Assembly (NCBI GenBank): GCA_963682025.1
Contig: OY821517.1
Coordinates: forward strand, 103,890,412-103,954,411
From: Cordilura impudica
Taxonomy: Eukaryota; Arthropoda; Insecta; Diptera; Scathophagidae
Length of the DNA stretch: 64,000 nt
Direction of reading: 5' to 3'
Made by a program: the position numbers and the translations under genes
Part shown: piece after piece, positions 11,414 to 21,110 of the stretch
Position numbering within the stretch: the first letter of the stretch is position 1
How the letters are laid out: each line of letters opens with the position of its first letter
The notes under the pieces: generated by a model
Databases searched by the model: none
What the model was told of the DNA's origin: nothing
Seen by the model: only the letters and a program-made list of their open reading frames with translations

Positions 11414-12047
11414 TATACCCTACACCACCATGTGTTGAGAGTGTAATGTGGTAATGGTGAAGTCTGTAACTACTATAAATATCTCACCTAGCACGATCGA
11501 TTCAGAATCATTTTCCGAGTCGACTTATCGATGTCCGTCCGTCTTTCTGACTGTATGTGTGCCCATGTAAATTTTGTAATCAAACTACAGGTCACAATTA
11601 TAATTATATTTTAATAAAATTCTGTATATAAGCTGTAGTTTATCGCAGCATGGTCGCTATTGAAATTCCTGAAAATCGGTCCATGTTCACACCTAGGCTC
11701 CTACGAGGTCGACTTAAATTTCCATAAGATCGAAATTATCGTATAGATCTCGGCCAAATTTGCACAGATTTTTTCCTAAATATGGCTTTCATATTTTCTT
11801 TGGAAAAAAGTGAATTCACCAGATATGGTCATGATTGGTCCATTTTTTTTACCTTGTTCTCATATCAAAATAGCATCTGATATAGAAAAGTTCACATCCG
11901 ATGCAACAAATTAATAGCAATGGCATTCAAATTTGGTTTATGCTATTTTCTAAATCCAAACCTAACCAAACCTGAACCTAAACTCATGCTATAGGGCGGC
12001 GTTTAGTCGATCTTGACCGACAATAATTTTCTTACTTTATTCTTGTT
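11414..12047 (+). mobile_element. Old, diverged Helentron copy
   Basis: Begins TATACCCTACACCACCATG, has a short GTCC tract (11532-11545), retains 'gaaaatcggtccatgttcacacctag', and ends in a 'gtcgatcttgaccgac' hairpin followed by 'cttactttattcttgtt'. It is shorter and more diverged than the young copies (for example 37742-38545), so it belongs to an older wave. Confidence 0.65.
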
Positions 12048-12119
12048 ATTTTTTTGGCTGCGACTTGTTGTTAATGTTATTAATTTGGATTCTTTAGCTA
12101 TATAATAAATGGTAACAAC

Positions 12120-12329
12120 ATGGATTTAATTTATTATTTTAATATTTTAACAATGTCATGTTTTAATAGCCAAGGGAAAGCAGTTGGAGTACATACAGAC
12201 ATAATGTTAAACATGAACTCATATCGGATCGTGTTAGACCGGATGTATAATGGAAAGCCGTTGAAAGCGAATTTGACGATAGCAATTTATAATAAAAAAG
12301 ACGTAGTTGAATGGCTTTTTAATTTTTAG
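12120..12329 (+). CDS. Orphan exon-like ORF, function unknown
   Basis: An uninterrupted 69-codon frame starting at an ATG and ending in TAG. The part from codon 17 onward (QGKAVGVHTDIMLN, then SYRIVLDRMYNGKPLKANL and IYNKKDVVEWLFNF) has balanced, protein-like composition, unlike the surrounding AT-rich DNA. Immediately before it, 'ttttaatag' could act as a splice acceptor, so it may be the last exon of a split gene or a captured exon. It begins 72 bp after the 3' end of the old Helentron. I do not recognise the family. There is no visible promoter or upstream exon. It could be a fortuitous ORF, but its composition makes that less likely. Confidence 0.35.
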   Translation: MDLIYYFNILTMSCFNSQGKAVGVHTDIMLNMNSYRIVLDRMYNGKPLKANLTIAIYNKKDVVEWLFNF

Positions 12330-13264
12330 AAATATTTCGAAAAAAAATCATCATATTTTTTAACAAACATTAAGAAAACACACAGAAGCGCGAAATTATA
12401 GTTTATAATGTTATTACTTCTTCGAATATTTTAGACACATTTATAGATAGTGTAATCCAGTCCAGATATTACTTAAAGATTCGGCATAGCTGGATTTAAC
12501 ACTCTTACTTGTTACTTTATCAATCCAGCAACTATAGTTTTTTTTTAAATATCGATCTAGTACATTTGGTCATGGTCTACTTGAAACAGTAATTTTCAGT
12601 TAAGGTCATCATTACCAATCAACTTGAAAACTGATTAAAGCTTATAGTTCTTGTTTGAAATATAAAATTCTTCGCTTCTTCTTCATTAAAATGCATGTTA
12701 ATAATTAGAACCATGGCAGTTAGAACCACAATTTTCAATTTCAACATTTAAACTTTATTGTTATCTGTAACAAAAGTTTTATTTTCCTATAAAATAGAGA
12801 TAGATTACTTGTACCATCTGCACATCTTGAATAAGGAGTAAATACTATACTGTAAGTATCAAAGCAAAATAAACTTCCAAAAATTCACATTCATACATAC
12901 TATTGGTCCAAATAAAAAGGTGACTTTTATTATAAAATAAAAAATCTTTTTTTATTGTTATTTAAGTATTGTTCTTCAACTGGTTCATTTTTAGTGTGAG
13001 ATATTAATTCGACACATTAAACTGACATTTAAACTAACATCGTGATCGTAATGTATAATTACGCTCATTATTGCCTCGCAGATTTAATGGATGTATAGCG
13101 CTGTATCAAGCAGTTTAGTTTTGGGTTGGAACATAAAATCGCTTATATCTCAAAAACTAAGCGTCTTAGAGAAAAATGTTTGAACTTTCCCCGAGGTGTA
13201 TAATACATCCCATATATAAAACTATTTTCAAAGTTTTTGGAAAAATTTTGTCCAAGCTGATTAA
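12330..13264. other. AT-rich spacer, nothing recognised
   Basis: About 930 bp of AT-rich DNA without recognisable coding blocks, element ends or tandem repeats. Confidence 0.4.
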
Positions 13265-13406
13265 CGATTAAGAATACAGTGCAGTTATGAATTTTTGAAA
13301 TATATGCTTTCTTCTTCTTTACCACGCACCATTTAAACAAAATTAAAATTTGCATTAATTGCAATATGTCTGAAAAATGACAAAAACTAACAAACAAAAA
13401 ATTTCT
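13265..13406 (+). repeat. Direct duplication, copy 1 (142 bp)
   Basis: Nearly identical to 13855-13996. Both start 'cgattaagaatacagtgca' and run through 'ctttaccacgcaccattt' to 'ctaacaaac'. I count only a handful of substitutions, so the duplication is recent compared with most of the window. Confidence 0.85.
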
Positions 13407-13645
13407 TCGCTTCAAAAGCGTCATCTCAAATATATGTAAAAGTGCATACATATGTAGATATGTACAAAACCGTACATCACATATGACAACTCTTACGAAA
13501 ACTGAGAATATTGGAAAATTAGAAGTATAAATGCAAAAAATATTCAAAATTCAAAAATAACGATTGTTTGTTTGGATAGAGTTGTATCTTCTGAAATTAA
13601 TACAAAGTAAAGCTGTAGTGTACGAAAACTGAATCTAACCACGCT

Positions 13646-13745
13646 GCTCGTAGGCCTGACTTTAGGTGAGTGTGTTAAAGCGCTGACCAAAAAGTGCAAG
13701 TACGAGTGTATGTGAAGGTTCATGGTTCAAAACCTCACGGCCGCC
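13646..13745 (+). repeat. tRNA-like SINE head fragment
   Basis: The sequence has the two internal RNA polymerase III control words of a tRNA gene. An A-box-like stretch GTGAGTGTGTTAAAGCGC (about 13667-13684) resembles the CCGAGTGGTTAAGGCG of tRNA-Leu/Ser. A B-box-like GGTTCAAAACC (13724-13734) sits about 45 bp further on. The length is right for a class II tRNA head. It does not fold cleanly into a tRNA by eye and lacks an obvious anticodon arm, so it is more likely a tRNA-derived SINE fragment than a working tRNA gene. Confidence 0.4.
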
Positions 13746-13854
13746 CTAAGTAGAAAAAATTTTCATATAGAAACAATCTATTCAATTAAAAACATAACAG
13801 TTATCACAATGTTCAATAAATCGCTGATGAAAGCTGAAATGCCAGAAACCGGTC

Positions 13855-13996
13855 CGATTAAGAATACAGTGCATTTATGAATTTTTGAAATATATGCTTT
13901 CTTCTTCTTTACCACGCACCATTTAAACAAAATTAAAATTTGCATTAATTGCAATATGTCTGAAAAATGACTAAAACTAACAAACAAGAAATTTCT
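13855..13996 (+). repeat. Direct duplication, copy 2 (142 bp)
   Basis: Second copy of 13265-13406, 590 bp downstream in the same orientation. A short tRNA-like segment lies between the two copies. Confidence 0.85.
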
Positions 13997-14015
13997 TTGT
14001 GTTGTAAAATTAGAT

Positions 14016-14120
14016 GGCAATTTATCTCTTAGCTCGTAACTAAGAGATTTTATGAACTCAATTAACTCTTGTTTGATTAATTGTATGTCCGATTCTTTAA
14101 TATTATAGTCAAAACAGGGC
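14016..14120 (+). repeat. Dispersed repeat shared with 63897-64000
   Basis: Contains 'cttagctcgtaactaagag', 'gaactcaattaactcttg' and 'gtccgattctttaatattat'. The same words in the same order occur at 63897-64000. No coding content. It is probably part of an interspersed element that continues beyond the window. Confidence 0.6.
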
Positions 14121-15067
14121 TTTTCACAACTATAACTTAATTACCAAATTACACGTAGGTACATTTTTGCGTTTGATTTCCAGATACACTATTTGTGCTT
14201 CTGATAAAATTAAGCCAAGTACGATATACATATAACATTTTGGAATCATTGTACGTATTTTTTAATAGCTTCGTATAAAATGTTTTCAACTCAAACTTTT
14301 CATAATTGCTTAAATGGCTCTTCCTACAGAAAACCATCTGGTTGATGCTGCCATCAGATTTTTTGACATATCGGAATCTTTGTTAATCAACTTGTAAATA
14401 TTATAACACAATTTTGGACTCACTGACAAATATGAACCAATTATGAGTCCCTTTGATCAAAAAGTTAAAATTTGGAGAGAAGTTGTACAATTTTGTTTAA
14501 CATAAACATAAACTGTAGAAGTAGCTAAGGCACTAAGTTACACAAAAACGCCAATTTAGCGCCATTTCGAAAAAGCGTGAAAAAAATGTGCGTTTTGGGT
14601 AGCTAAAAGGCGCTAATCTAATAACTTAATAATTGCTCCATATTATACCAACGAAGAATACTTGTATAGTACGTTACATAATAGTTATATACCACCTGAA
14701 GCTTTCTTATATCTAGATAGTAAAGGATTTATCCAAAAAGAATTTGGCGTTCCCATATTTTATCACATACATAGATCATCCAATATAAAATCTATCAGTT
14801 GCAGGCAAATGACTTTTGAAAATCGTAGATTTGACACTAGCGTTTACTCATGGGATGAAAATATGATCCCAAACTTACATGTTAAAAAATTTTTGTGGCT
14901 CATTCCACTTCCTTTTTTTTATCCCTTCACTTAGTTTTTATCTTTCCATAATATGAAAGTAATGTTTATTTTGATATTTTTCTTTACATTTATTTACCAA
15001 TATAAAATACTAATAAATATTGTATAAATTATTGTAATTATTTTAAAAAAAATATTATTAATATTAT
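14121..15067. other. Spacer with one weak ORF
   Basis: AT-rich. The plus strand at 14662-14934 has an open frame reading PPEAFLYLDSKGFIQKEFGV and ending at a TAG. The nearest upstream start is TTG only, and no family is recognised. The words 'cgccaatttagcgcc' (14549) and 'aaaggcgctaatcta' (14605) form a loose inverted pair. Confidence 0.3.
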
Positions 15068-15073
15068 ACATAT

Positions 15074-15536
15074 GGGGGGTTTCATGTCAAGTGGACCAAC
15101 TTTTGAAACCGATGTCTTCCGATTGGGTTGAAATTTGCACCAAGGTTAGTACTATCGGATAGTAGTTTAGGTACAATTTTTCAGCAAGATCCGTCAAGAG
15201 CTCTCTGAGTTAGAAGATCAAAATTTGACATTTTGGCCAAACAGGTGTTTTTTCTCATCCATGTAACTTATTACCTATTGTTGTTAGAAAATTTTTTCCC
15301 AAACAGTTTAGATAGCTATTTCTTCAGTATTTCGGAAAAAAGTACTTAAAAAAAAAAATTTTTTTTTAATTTTTTTTTTTTGCTAAATCAAAGCATTTTT
15401 TGCCTTTTTTTAAAAAGGGCATTTTTTTTTTTTTTTTCATAAGAAATCTTAGGATTTTTCCTTTAAGAACTTTTTGGTCGCTTAGTGGGATGAGAGTGGG
15501 ATATCTATCAAAATAAATGTTTTGTAACTCAAGAAT
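15074..15536 (+). repeat. Left TIR, outer part
   Basis: Inverted match to about 19660-20118, including 'gaaaccgatgtcttccgat', 'ggccaaacaggtgtttttt', 'taacttattacctattgtt' and 'gggatatctatcaaaataaa'. The inner part of the same TIR continues at 17780-17915 beyond the retrotransposon insertion. Confidence 0.85.
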
Positions 15537-17779
15537 CATGGGAATCCCCAGACGGTCAGACACGTAATCAAATAGATCACATTTGTATCCGCCGCAAATG
15601 GAGAGGGTCTCTAATAGATGTACGCACCAAAAGAGGTGCCGACTTATACAGCGACCACGAGCTAGTGGTAGCTACAATAAGAATAAAACTTAAAAAAATG
15701 TATAAAAGAAACCCACAGATAACACACAAACGCTTTGATGTCAACAAATTGAGTGATAAAGAGAAAACAATCAGAAAACACTTCCTGGGAAGCAACGTGT
15801 CACAAGATTAGGAACATTACCAAAGATAAAATAGGTTATAAACAAAAGACAGAATGGAAATCATGGTTATCCGATAACACCTGGATACTTATTCAAGAAA
15901 GAAATCAGTTGAAACAACAAAAACTTGAAAATCCCTACTATAAACCACAATAGAGCGCAGTGGCAAAAGCCGTAAAGAGATCAGCCTGAAACGATAAAAG
16001 GAAGTATTTAGAATCTATCGCCAGAGATGCAGAAACAGCTGCAGGGTCAAACAACATGAAAGAACTACATCAGATAATAAATCGCCTATCAAATCAAAAT
16101 ATGAATCGTAACCATGCTATAAAGGACTCTGATGGTCAGCTTCTGACAAATACTGAAGAACAAACCAGAAGATGGAAGCAACACTTCGAGGAAATAAGCA
16201 ACATAACTTATGATGAAATTCCGGAAAGCTCTCAGAATATCGATTCACATACAATAATCAACAACGCAATAACCACAGAACACCCAAGCCTCGAAGAAAT
16301 TAAGTGTGCTATCTCAAAAATGAAAGAGAACAAGACGCCGGGTGAAGATGGAATCCCTCCAGAGATACTTCAAACGAACCCAACGATAGCTGCAGAAATG
16401 GTATACCCATATGTAGTGATGCTTGGACTAATGAAGAACTTCCTAGTACTTGAACTAAAGGTACAATAATTAAACTACCGAAAAAGAACGACCTAACTGT
16501 GTGTGATAATTGGTGAGGTATCACACTGCTTAACACAATATATAAGGTCATTGCGATAATAATAAACAACCGACTGCAGCATGTTGAAAAGGTATTACGT
16601 GACGAACAAGCTGGTTTTCATCCTCATCGTAACTGTGTAGACCAAACCAACACTCTTCGTGTTATAATAGAGCAATCGGTTGAATGGCGCACACCATTGT
16701 ATTTAGTTTTTATTGACTTCAAAAAAGCTTTTGATTCCATTAACAGCAAAAGGGGTACCAATGAAGTTGATAAACATAATTTGAGCCATGTACAACAACA
16801 CTACTCTACAAGTTCGGCATAATGGCATGACCAGCGAATCCTTTCAGACAAACGCTGGAGTGAAACAAGGATGCCCACTATCTCCTCTACAATTTGCTGT
16901 TGTATTAGATGAAGTCATGTTAAAGCTCTGCAGGAAAAAAAGGGCTATCGTATGGAACTTTCAAAAACATCTAGAAGATTTGTATTTCGCTGACGATATT
17001 TGCCTCATGTCACACAATTTTAACGACATGCAGAGCAAAGTGAATGATCTGGGAACACTGGCAAAAGAAGTTGGATTAGAGATAAACATTTCGAAAACAC
17101 ATGCAATGCGAATCAACAACACAATCGATAACCACATTCTAATACAAAACCAACGCATACAATATGTTAACTCATTCTGCTACTTAGGATGTATAATGTC
17201 GATAGACGGCGGCCTGGAAGAAGATGTGACAAACAGACTGAAAAAGGCAAGATCAGCCTTTGGCCGCTTGAATAGAACTTGGCGGTCACCCCAAATCTCG
17301 AAGAAGACAAAGATTCGAATATTTAACGCATGCGTGAAATCAACTCTGCTGTACGGTAGCGAAATCTGGCTGATGATAAGCGTAATAGTACAGAGACTAC
17401 AGGTCTTTATAAATAAATGCCTGCGAATAATTTGTCGCATCTTTTGGCCGAAAACAATAACCAATACTGATCTTTGGAGATTGACGAACGAGGTACCTAT
17501 AAATTGCCAAATAACAAAAAGAAAGTGGAAATGGATAGGGCACACATTAAGAAATCCAAACGGTAGCATCACGAGGACTGCTTTAGAATGGAATCCTCAA
17601 GGCAGCCGACGCCCCGGTCGTCCAAAGAACTCTTGGCGCAGAACACTTAACCAAGAACCTAAAATATTAAACAAAATTTTTGATGAAATTTAAATTATAT
17701 GTAACGATAGATTAAGTTGGAATAATCTTGTAGAAGCCCTATGTTCCCAAGTGGAATGAATAAAGGAAAAAAAAAAAAA
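15537..17779 (+). mobile_element. 5'-truncated non-LTR retrotransposon inside the left TIR
   Basis: Starts inside an endonuclease domain and ends in a poly(A) run (17767-17780) after 'gaatgaataaagg'. The word AACTCAAGA precedes it (15528-15536) and follows the poly(A), a 9-bp target duplication. The intact right TIR of the host element gives the empty-site sequence, confirming the insertion point. Confidence 0.85.
15560..17693 (+). pseudogene. APE-type non-LTR ORF2 (endonuclease end plus reverse transcriptase)
   Basis: The end of the endonuclease is visible at 15545-15680: SWESPDGQTRNQIDHI, RRKWRGSLIDVRTKRGADL and YSDHELVVATIRIKLKK. The reverse transcriptase follows: ENKTPGEDGIPPEIL (16329-16373), KKNDLTVCDNW then GITLLN (16480-16530), DEQAGFHPHRNCVDQTNTLR (16600-16660), FIDFKKAFDSIN (16710-16745), GVKQGCPLSPLQFAVVLDEV (16858-16917), FADDICLMS (16987-17013, catalytic Asp pair) and YLGCIMS. 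The C-terminus has RKWKWIGHTLRNPNGSITR, ALEWNPQGSRRPGRPKNSW and WRRTLNQEP, ending at 17693. The last 301 codons are open, but stops and frameshifts occur near 15810, 15952, 16468, 16516 and 16755. Clade not resolved. The copy is dead but younger than the other LINE remnants here. Confidence 0.85.
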
Positions 17780-18262
17780 AACTCAAGACAACGGTTTTTC
17801 AATTTTTCACAAATGTACTATTTTGAATTTTTGCCTATTTGTGTGTAAAACCTTACAAATTAAACTTATACTGAGAAACTAGACAAATTAAACTTTCCGA
17901 AGGTATGTAACATACCCAACTAAGATTTCATACCCTCGATACTGTAATACCCAGAATATCTTAGCCTCAGGAAAAAAAAATCAATTTTTTTCTATAGAAA
18001 TGTTGAAAAATTATTATTTTTTATTTATTTGTAATAATAATTAAATTAATATACATATAATATTAATATTAAAAATAAAAAGGTAAATAATTTGATAAAA
18101 TTTAATCTTAATTACATTAGATCCATTTATATCATAACTATTTTTATACTTAATTTATTTTAGCTGATGAAGTATTTAAGTCTTGTAAATTTTTAAATAC
18201 CCAGTCTATCATCCAGCTTTTTTCTCGCCTTTATTTACTGTGTTTTTCCTTTCTTAGCGTTA

Positions 18263-19518
18263 CTAGGATTTCGCTGCAGGTTTATTTGTTGGCTTTGGAA
18301 AGAAATCGTATTGAATAGAGGCAGAAAACTTTTTCAACTTGAGTCTTCCATCGACAAGCGGTATAAAAGCATGGTATTGAGCGGTGCCATCGATTGTTAC
18401 CGCAGCATCGAATCTGCTCTTCAGTGTTTTCAATGTTTCCTGATGATCCTCTTTGCTACTATATACTATTTTAGTTTCTTTACAATAATTATTTGCCCAA
18501 TGGAATAAAGCAGTCGCATCTAAGATGCGATCTTGATGAGAGCACTGGAGGCTATACTTCGCTGCATTTCTTTTAAGGTTTGCTCCAATACCATCACATG
18601 CTCCTTTACCATGAGCAGTAGGATGAAAATGCCACTCAGCTGGCATTCCAAAATCTTTTTCATATGCCATAAGATTTGCCAAGCTACTTTTGTTTTTAAA
18701 ATGTTGACGAGCTCCGTCCGAAACGTAGTATACCTTCTTTACTGTAAAGTTTTAGTATTCTCTTCTGGTACTCATAAACTGCAACGGTATCATGTTTTAA
18801 ATCGTCGGATATGATTGCCATACTTTTGTGTTCCAGTTTTTCATCTTTCATGTAGTAAATAACTACTGTGAATATATGTAGTTGCTTGGTCGCTATTGAA
18901 GTGGAATGCTTGTATGGGATCCTGAAGAACATATTTATAGTTTTCTGCGAAATCATATGAAATAACGAATTCACCAGACTTCAAATGTGTCTTCAAATCC
19001 TTGAAGAATGACCATTGCTCTTTGACTAAAAAGTCATGGGTTCTCAAGTTTAGCAATCCTGTACACATTTCTTCCACAAAATCATCCACATTTAAAATTA
19101 TTGTTTTCAATGTGCATCTGTCAGTCTGAATCAAAGACTCAAATTTTACCTCCTCTATATATTCTCGATCTAAAGAGTTGATTAAATTTTCTTTGATGAA
19201 TGTGGTTTTCGGGCAATTGGTACATTCACCTAAGTGGCAAGAAGTTGTTGCATTAAGACACATAGTCAATTTAAGGCAATCTCGGTAATCGTGTAAATCT
19301 TCTTCCTAATCATCTGTTAAATACTTTAAGTTGATTTTTTTCAACATCAGTTTAACATTTTCATGGTAAATGCAAACGCATACTGTGTGAGTTCCGCTGC
19401 TTTCTGCCAAAACGCAATGTTTTGGCCTCATTTGGGTTAATTTGGTGAAGCCAATTCTAACATCCTCGTGTTCAGATTGAAATGTTGCAAATAACTCTTT
19501 CAGGTTACAGAGAACCAT
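18263..19518 (-). pseudogene. Transposase-like gene of the 15074-20118 element
   Basis: Four overlapping minus-strand frames form one protein. The N-terminal part has LTQMRPKHCVLAESSGTHTV and VCVCIYHENVKLML (19518-19306). A Cys/His-rich stretch CHLGECTNCPKTTFI follows (about 19230), then LVKEQWSFFKDLK and ISYDFAENYKYVLQDPIQAFHF (about 19030-18890). Next are AIISDDLKHDTVAVYEYQK (about 18820) and VYYVSDGA (about 18730). The last long frame (18682-18263) holds NLMAYEKDFGMPAEWHFHPT, AHGKGACDGIGANLKRNAAK, DATALFHWANNYCKE and AQYHAFIPLVDGRLKLKKFS. I recall similar anonymous ORFs in insects and cnidarians. The Asp residues of SDD and SDG and the Glu of AEWHF could be a DDE triad (inference). Stops or frameshifts lie near 18690, 18840 and 19290. 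Being the only gene between matched TIRs, it is the presumptive transposase. Confidence 0.65.
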
Positions 19519-19526
19519 GCTCTTCT

Positions 19527-20118
19527 GTTATGAAGGTATGTTACATACCTTTGGAAAGTTTAGTTTGTCTAGTTTCTTAGTATAAGTTTTATTTGTAAGG
19601 TTTTAGACACAAATCGGAAAAAATTCAAAATAGTGCATTTGTGAAAAATTGAAAAACCGTTGTCTTGAGTTACAAAACATTTATTTTGATAGATATCCCA
19701 CTCCCATCCCACGACCAAAGAGCTCTTAAAGGAAAAATCCTAAGCTTTCTTATGAAAAAAAAAAAAAAAAAAAAATGCCCTTTTTGAAAAAAAAGCAAAA
19801 AATGCTTTGATTTAGCAAAAAAAAAAAGTCTACAAATTTTTTTTTTTTAAGTATTTTTTTCCGAAATATTATCTAATAGCTATCTAAACTATTTGGGAGA
19901 AAATATTCTAAGAACAATAGGTAATAAGTTACATGTATGATAAAAAAAAACACCTGTTTGGCCAAATTTTGCTCCCCTCTAACTCAGAAAGATCTTGACC
20001 GATCTTGTTGAAAAATTGTGTCTAAACTACTATCCAATAGGACTAACCTGGGTGCAAATTTCATCCCGATCGGAAGACATCGGTTTCAAAAGTAGGTGCA
20101 CTTGACATGAAACCCCCC
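19527..20118 (-). repeat. Right TIR
   Basis: Uninterrupted partner of the split left TIR. It shows that 'gtaactcaaga' and 'caacggtttttcaa', now separated by the retrotransposon on the left, were once contiguous (here 'ttgaaaaaccgttgtcttgag'). Confidence 0.85.
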
Positions 20119-20399
20119 ACATATAATATACCAGAGAGCTCGAATATGGGAATGTGTATTTTGAGTTATTTTTCATACTATTTGTTTATTTAAAGTTTAG
20201 GTTTTAAATTAAATAAACGATTAAAAAAAAGGCGTTAATGTAGCGGGAAAACCACTTAGTTGGTAGTACCATCTTTGACATCTATGAGCAACTGCACGTC
20301 TTTTTCTTTATAGACTCAATCCTAAAGCTTGTTTCTGTAAATAACTAAAACTGAATTTAACGATTTTAGCAATGTCTGGTTTTGATAAACAAAGAAGTT

Positions 20400-21110
20400 A
20401 CATTACATTTTGTTTCCAGAACTAATTGAACTAATTGCAGATGGCAGAGAAAACATTGAAGACAAAAAACTCCCAGGACGAGCAAAACCGTCAACTGATG
20501 AACAACACGTCAAGGACATCAAAGAATAAGGCGCTGTAGAATCATCGATTGATAATCAGAGACTGCCGACTTTTAAAAGCATTTAAAATTTAAAGTATAT
20601 TTTGGGCCACTAACGCATCAAATCTCAATTGGACTCAAAAAAAAACTTAATCTTAATCATAAAATTTATAGCTGATGAGACTTGATTATATGCCTACGAC
20701 AACGAAACAGCGGACCAATCAAGGAAATATCGTGCAAAAGTTGAAGCAAGTAAGAAAAGATCATCCAAAATTAGTTCAAACATCAAGGTCATATTATTTT
20801 AAGTGTTATTGTTCATTTACGTGATACCAGTATTATGGGCAGGCAGTTATTTGTTTTTCACTACCATGGTGTATCATTGATTCTTAGAAATCATTTCGCA
20901 CAAAATTAAATTCATCGCGTTGCACAATCACCCTATTTTGGTTATGCAATTAAGTCAAAAGTCAGGCCCAATTTTTCCCTAATTTGAAAGCCATTCTGGA
21001 AGTCGAATTTAACAATTGTTTCGATGATTGGGAAAACGTTTGAATAAGTGTAATTTAGTGAAGGGGGATTGCTTTGAAGGCGACTAAATTGATTTGAATA
21101 AATAATTTAA
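20400..21110 (+). pseudogene. Mariner-family transposase remnant
   Basis: Heavily decayed. The plus strand reads LIADGRENIEDKKLPGRAKP at about 20425-20490, then AYDNETAEQSRKYRAKVEA at about 20695-20750 (the block after the first catalytic Asp), a spaced SNIKV, and finally a C-terminal LVKGDCFEGD near 21055. The last matches the KCI...GDYFEGD end of many mariner transposases. The first catalytic W.YEYD block is mutated, the HNAP..D region is not recognisable, and stops occur throughout. Confidence 0.7.

Larger units (their letters stand above)
15074..20118 (-). mobile_element. TIR DNA transposon with ~600-bp TIRs, G6 ends and 6-bp TSD
   Basis: The left end reads GGGGGGTTTCATGTCAAG from 15074. 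The right end is its mirror, CTTGACATGAAACCCCCC, ending at 20118. ACATAT lies directly outside both ends (15068-15073 and 20119-20124), an exact 6-bp target duplication. The inverted arms are long: 15074-15536 plus 17780-17915 on the left, against about 19527-20118 on the right. A 2.2-kb non-LTR element (15537-17779) interrupts the left arm. Removing it gives a ~2.8-kb element whose unique centre (17916-19526) carries a minus-strand gene. G-rich ends, long TIRs and a 6-bp duplication do not match the commonest fly superfamilies. Related possibilities such as Sola or Dada could not be tested here. Confidence 0.8.

Noticed and set aside
13646..13745. Functional tRNA gene
   Set aside because: A- and B-box-like words are present, but no clean cloverleaf or anticodon loop is apparent by eye; kept as a SINE-like fragment.
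14662..14934. Open frame of 90 codons on the plus strand
   Set aside because: Starts at TTG, has no recognised motif, and open frames of this size can arise by chance; mentioned only within the spacer entry.
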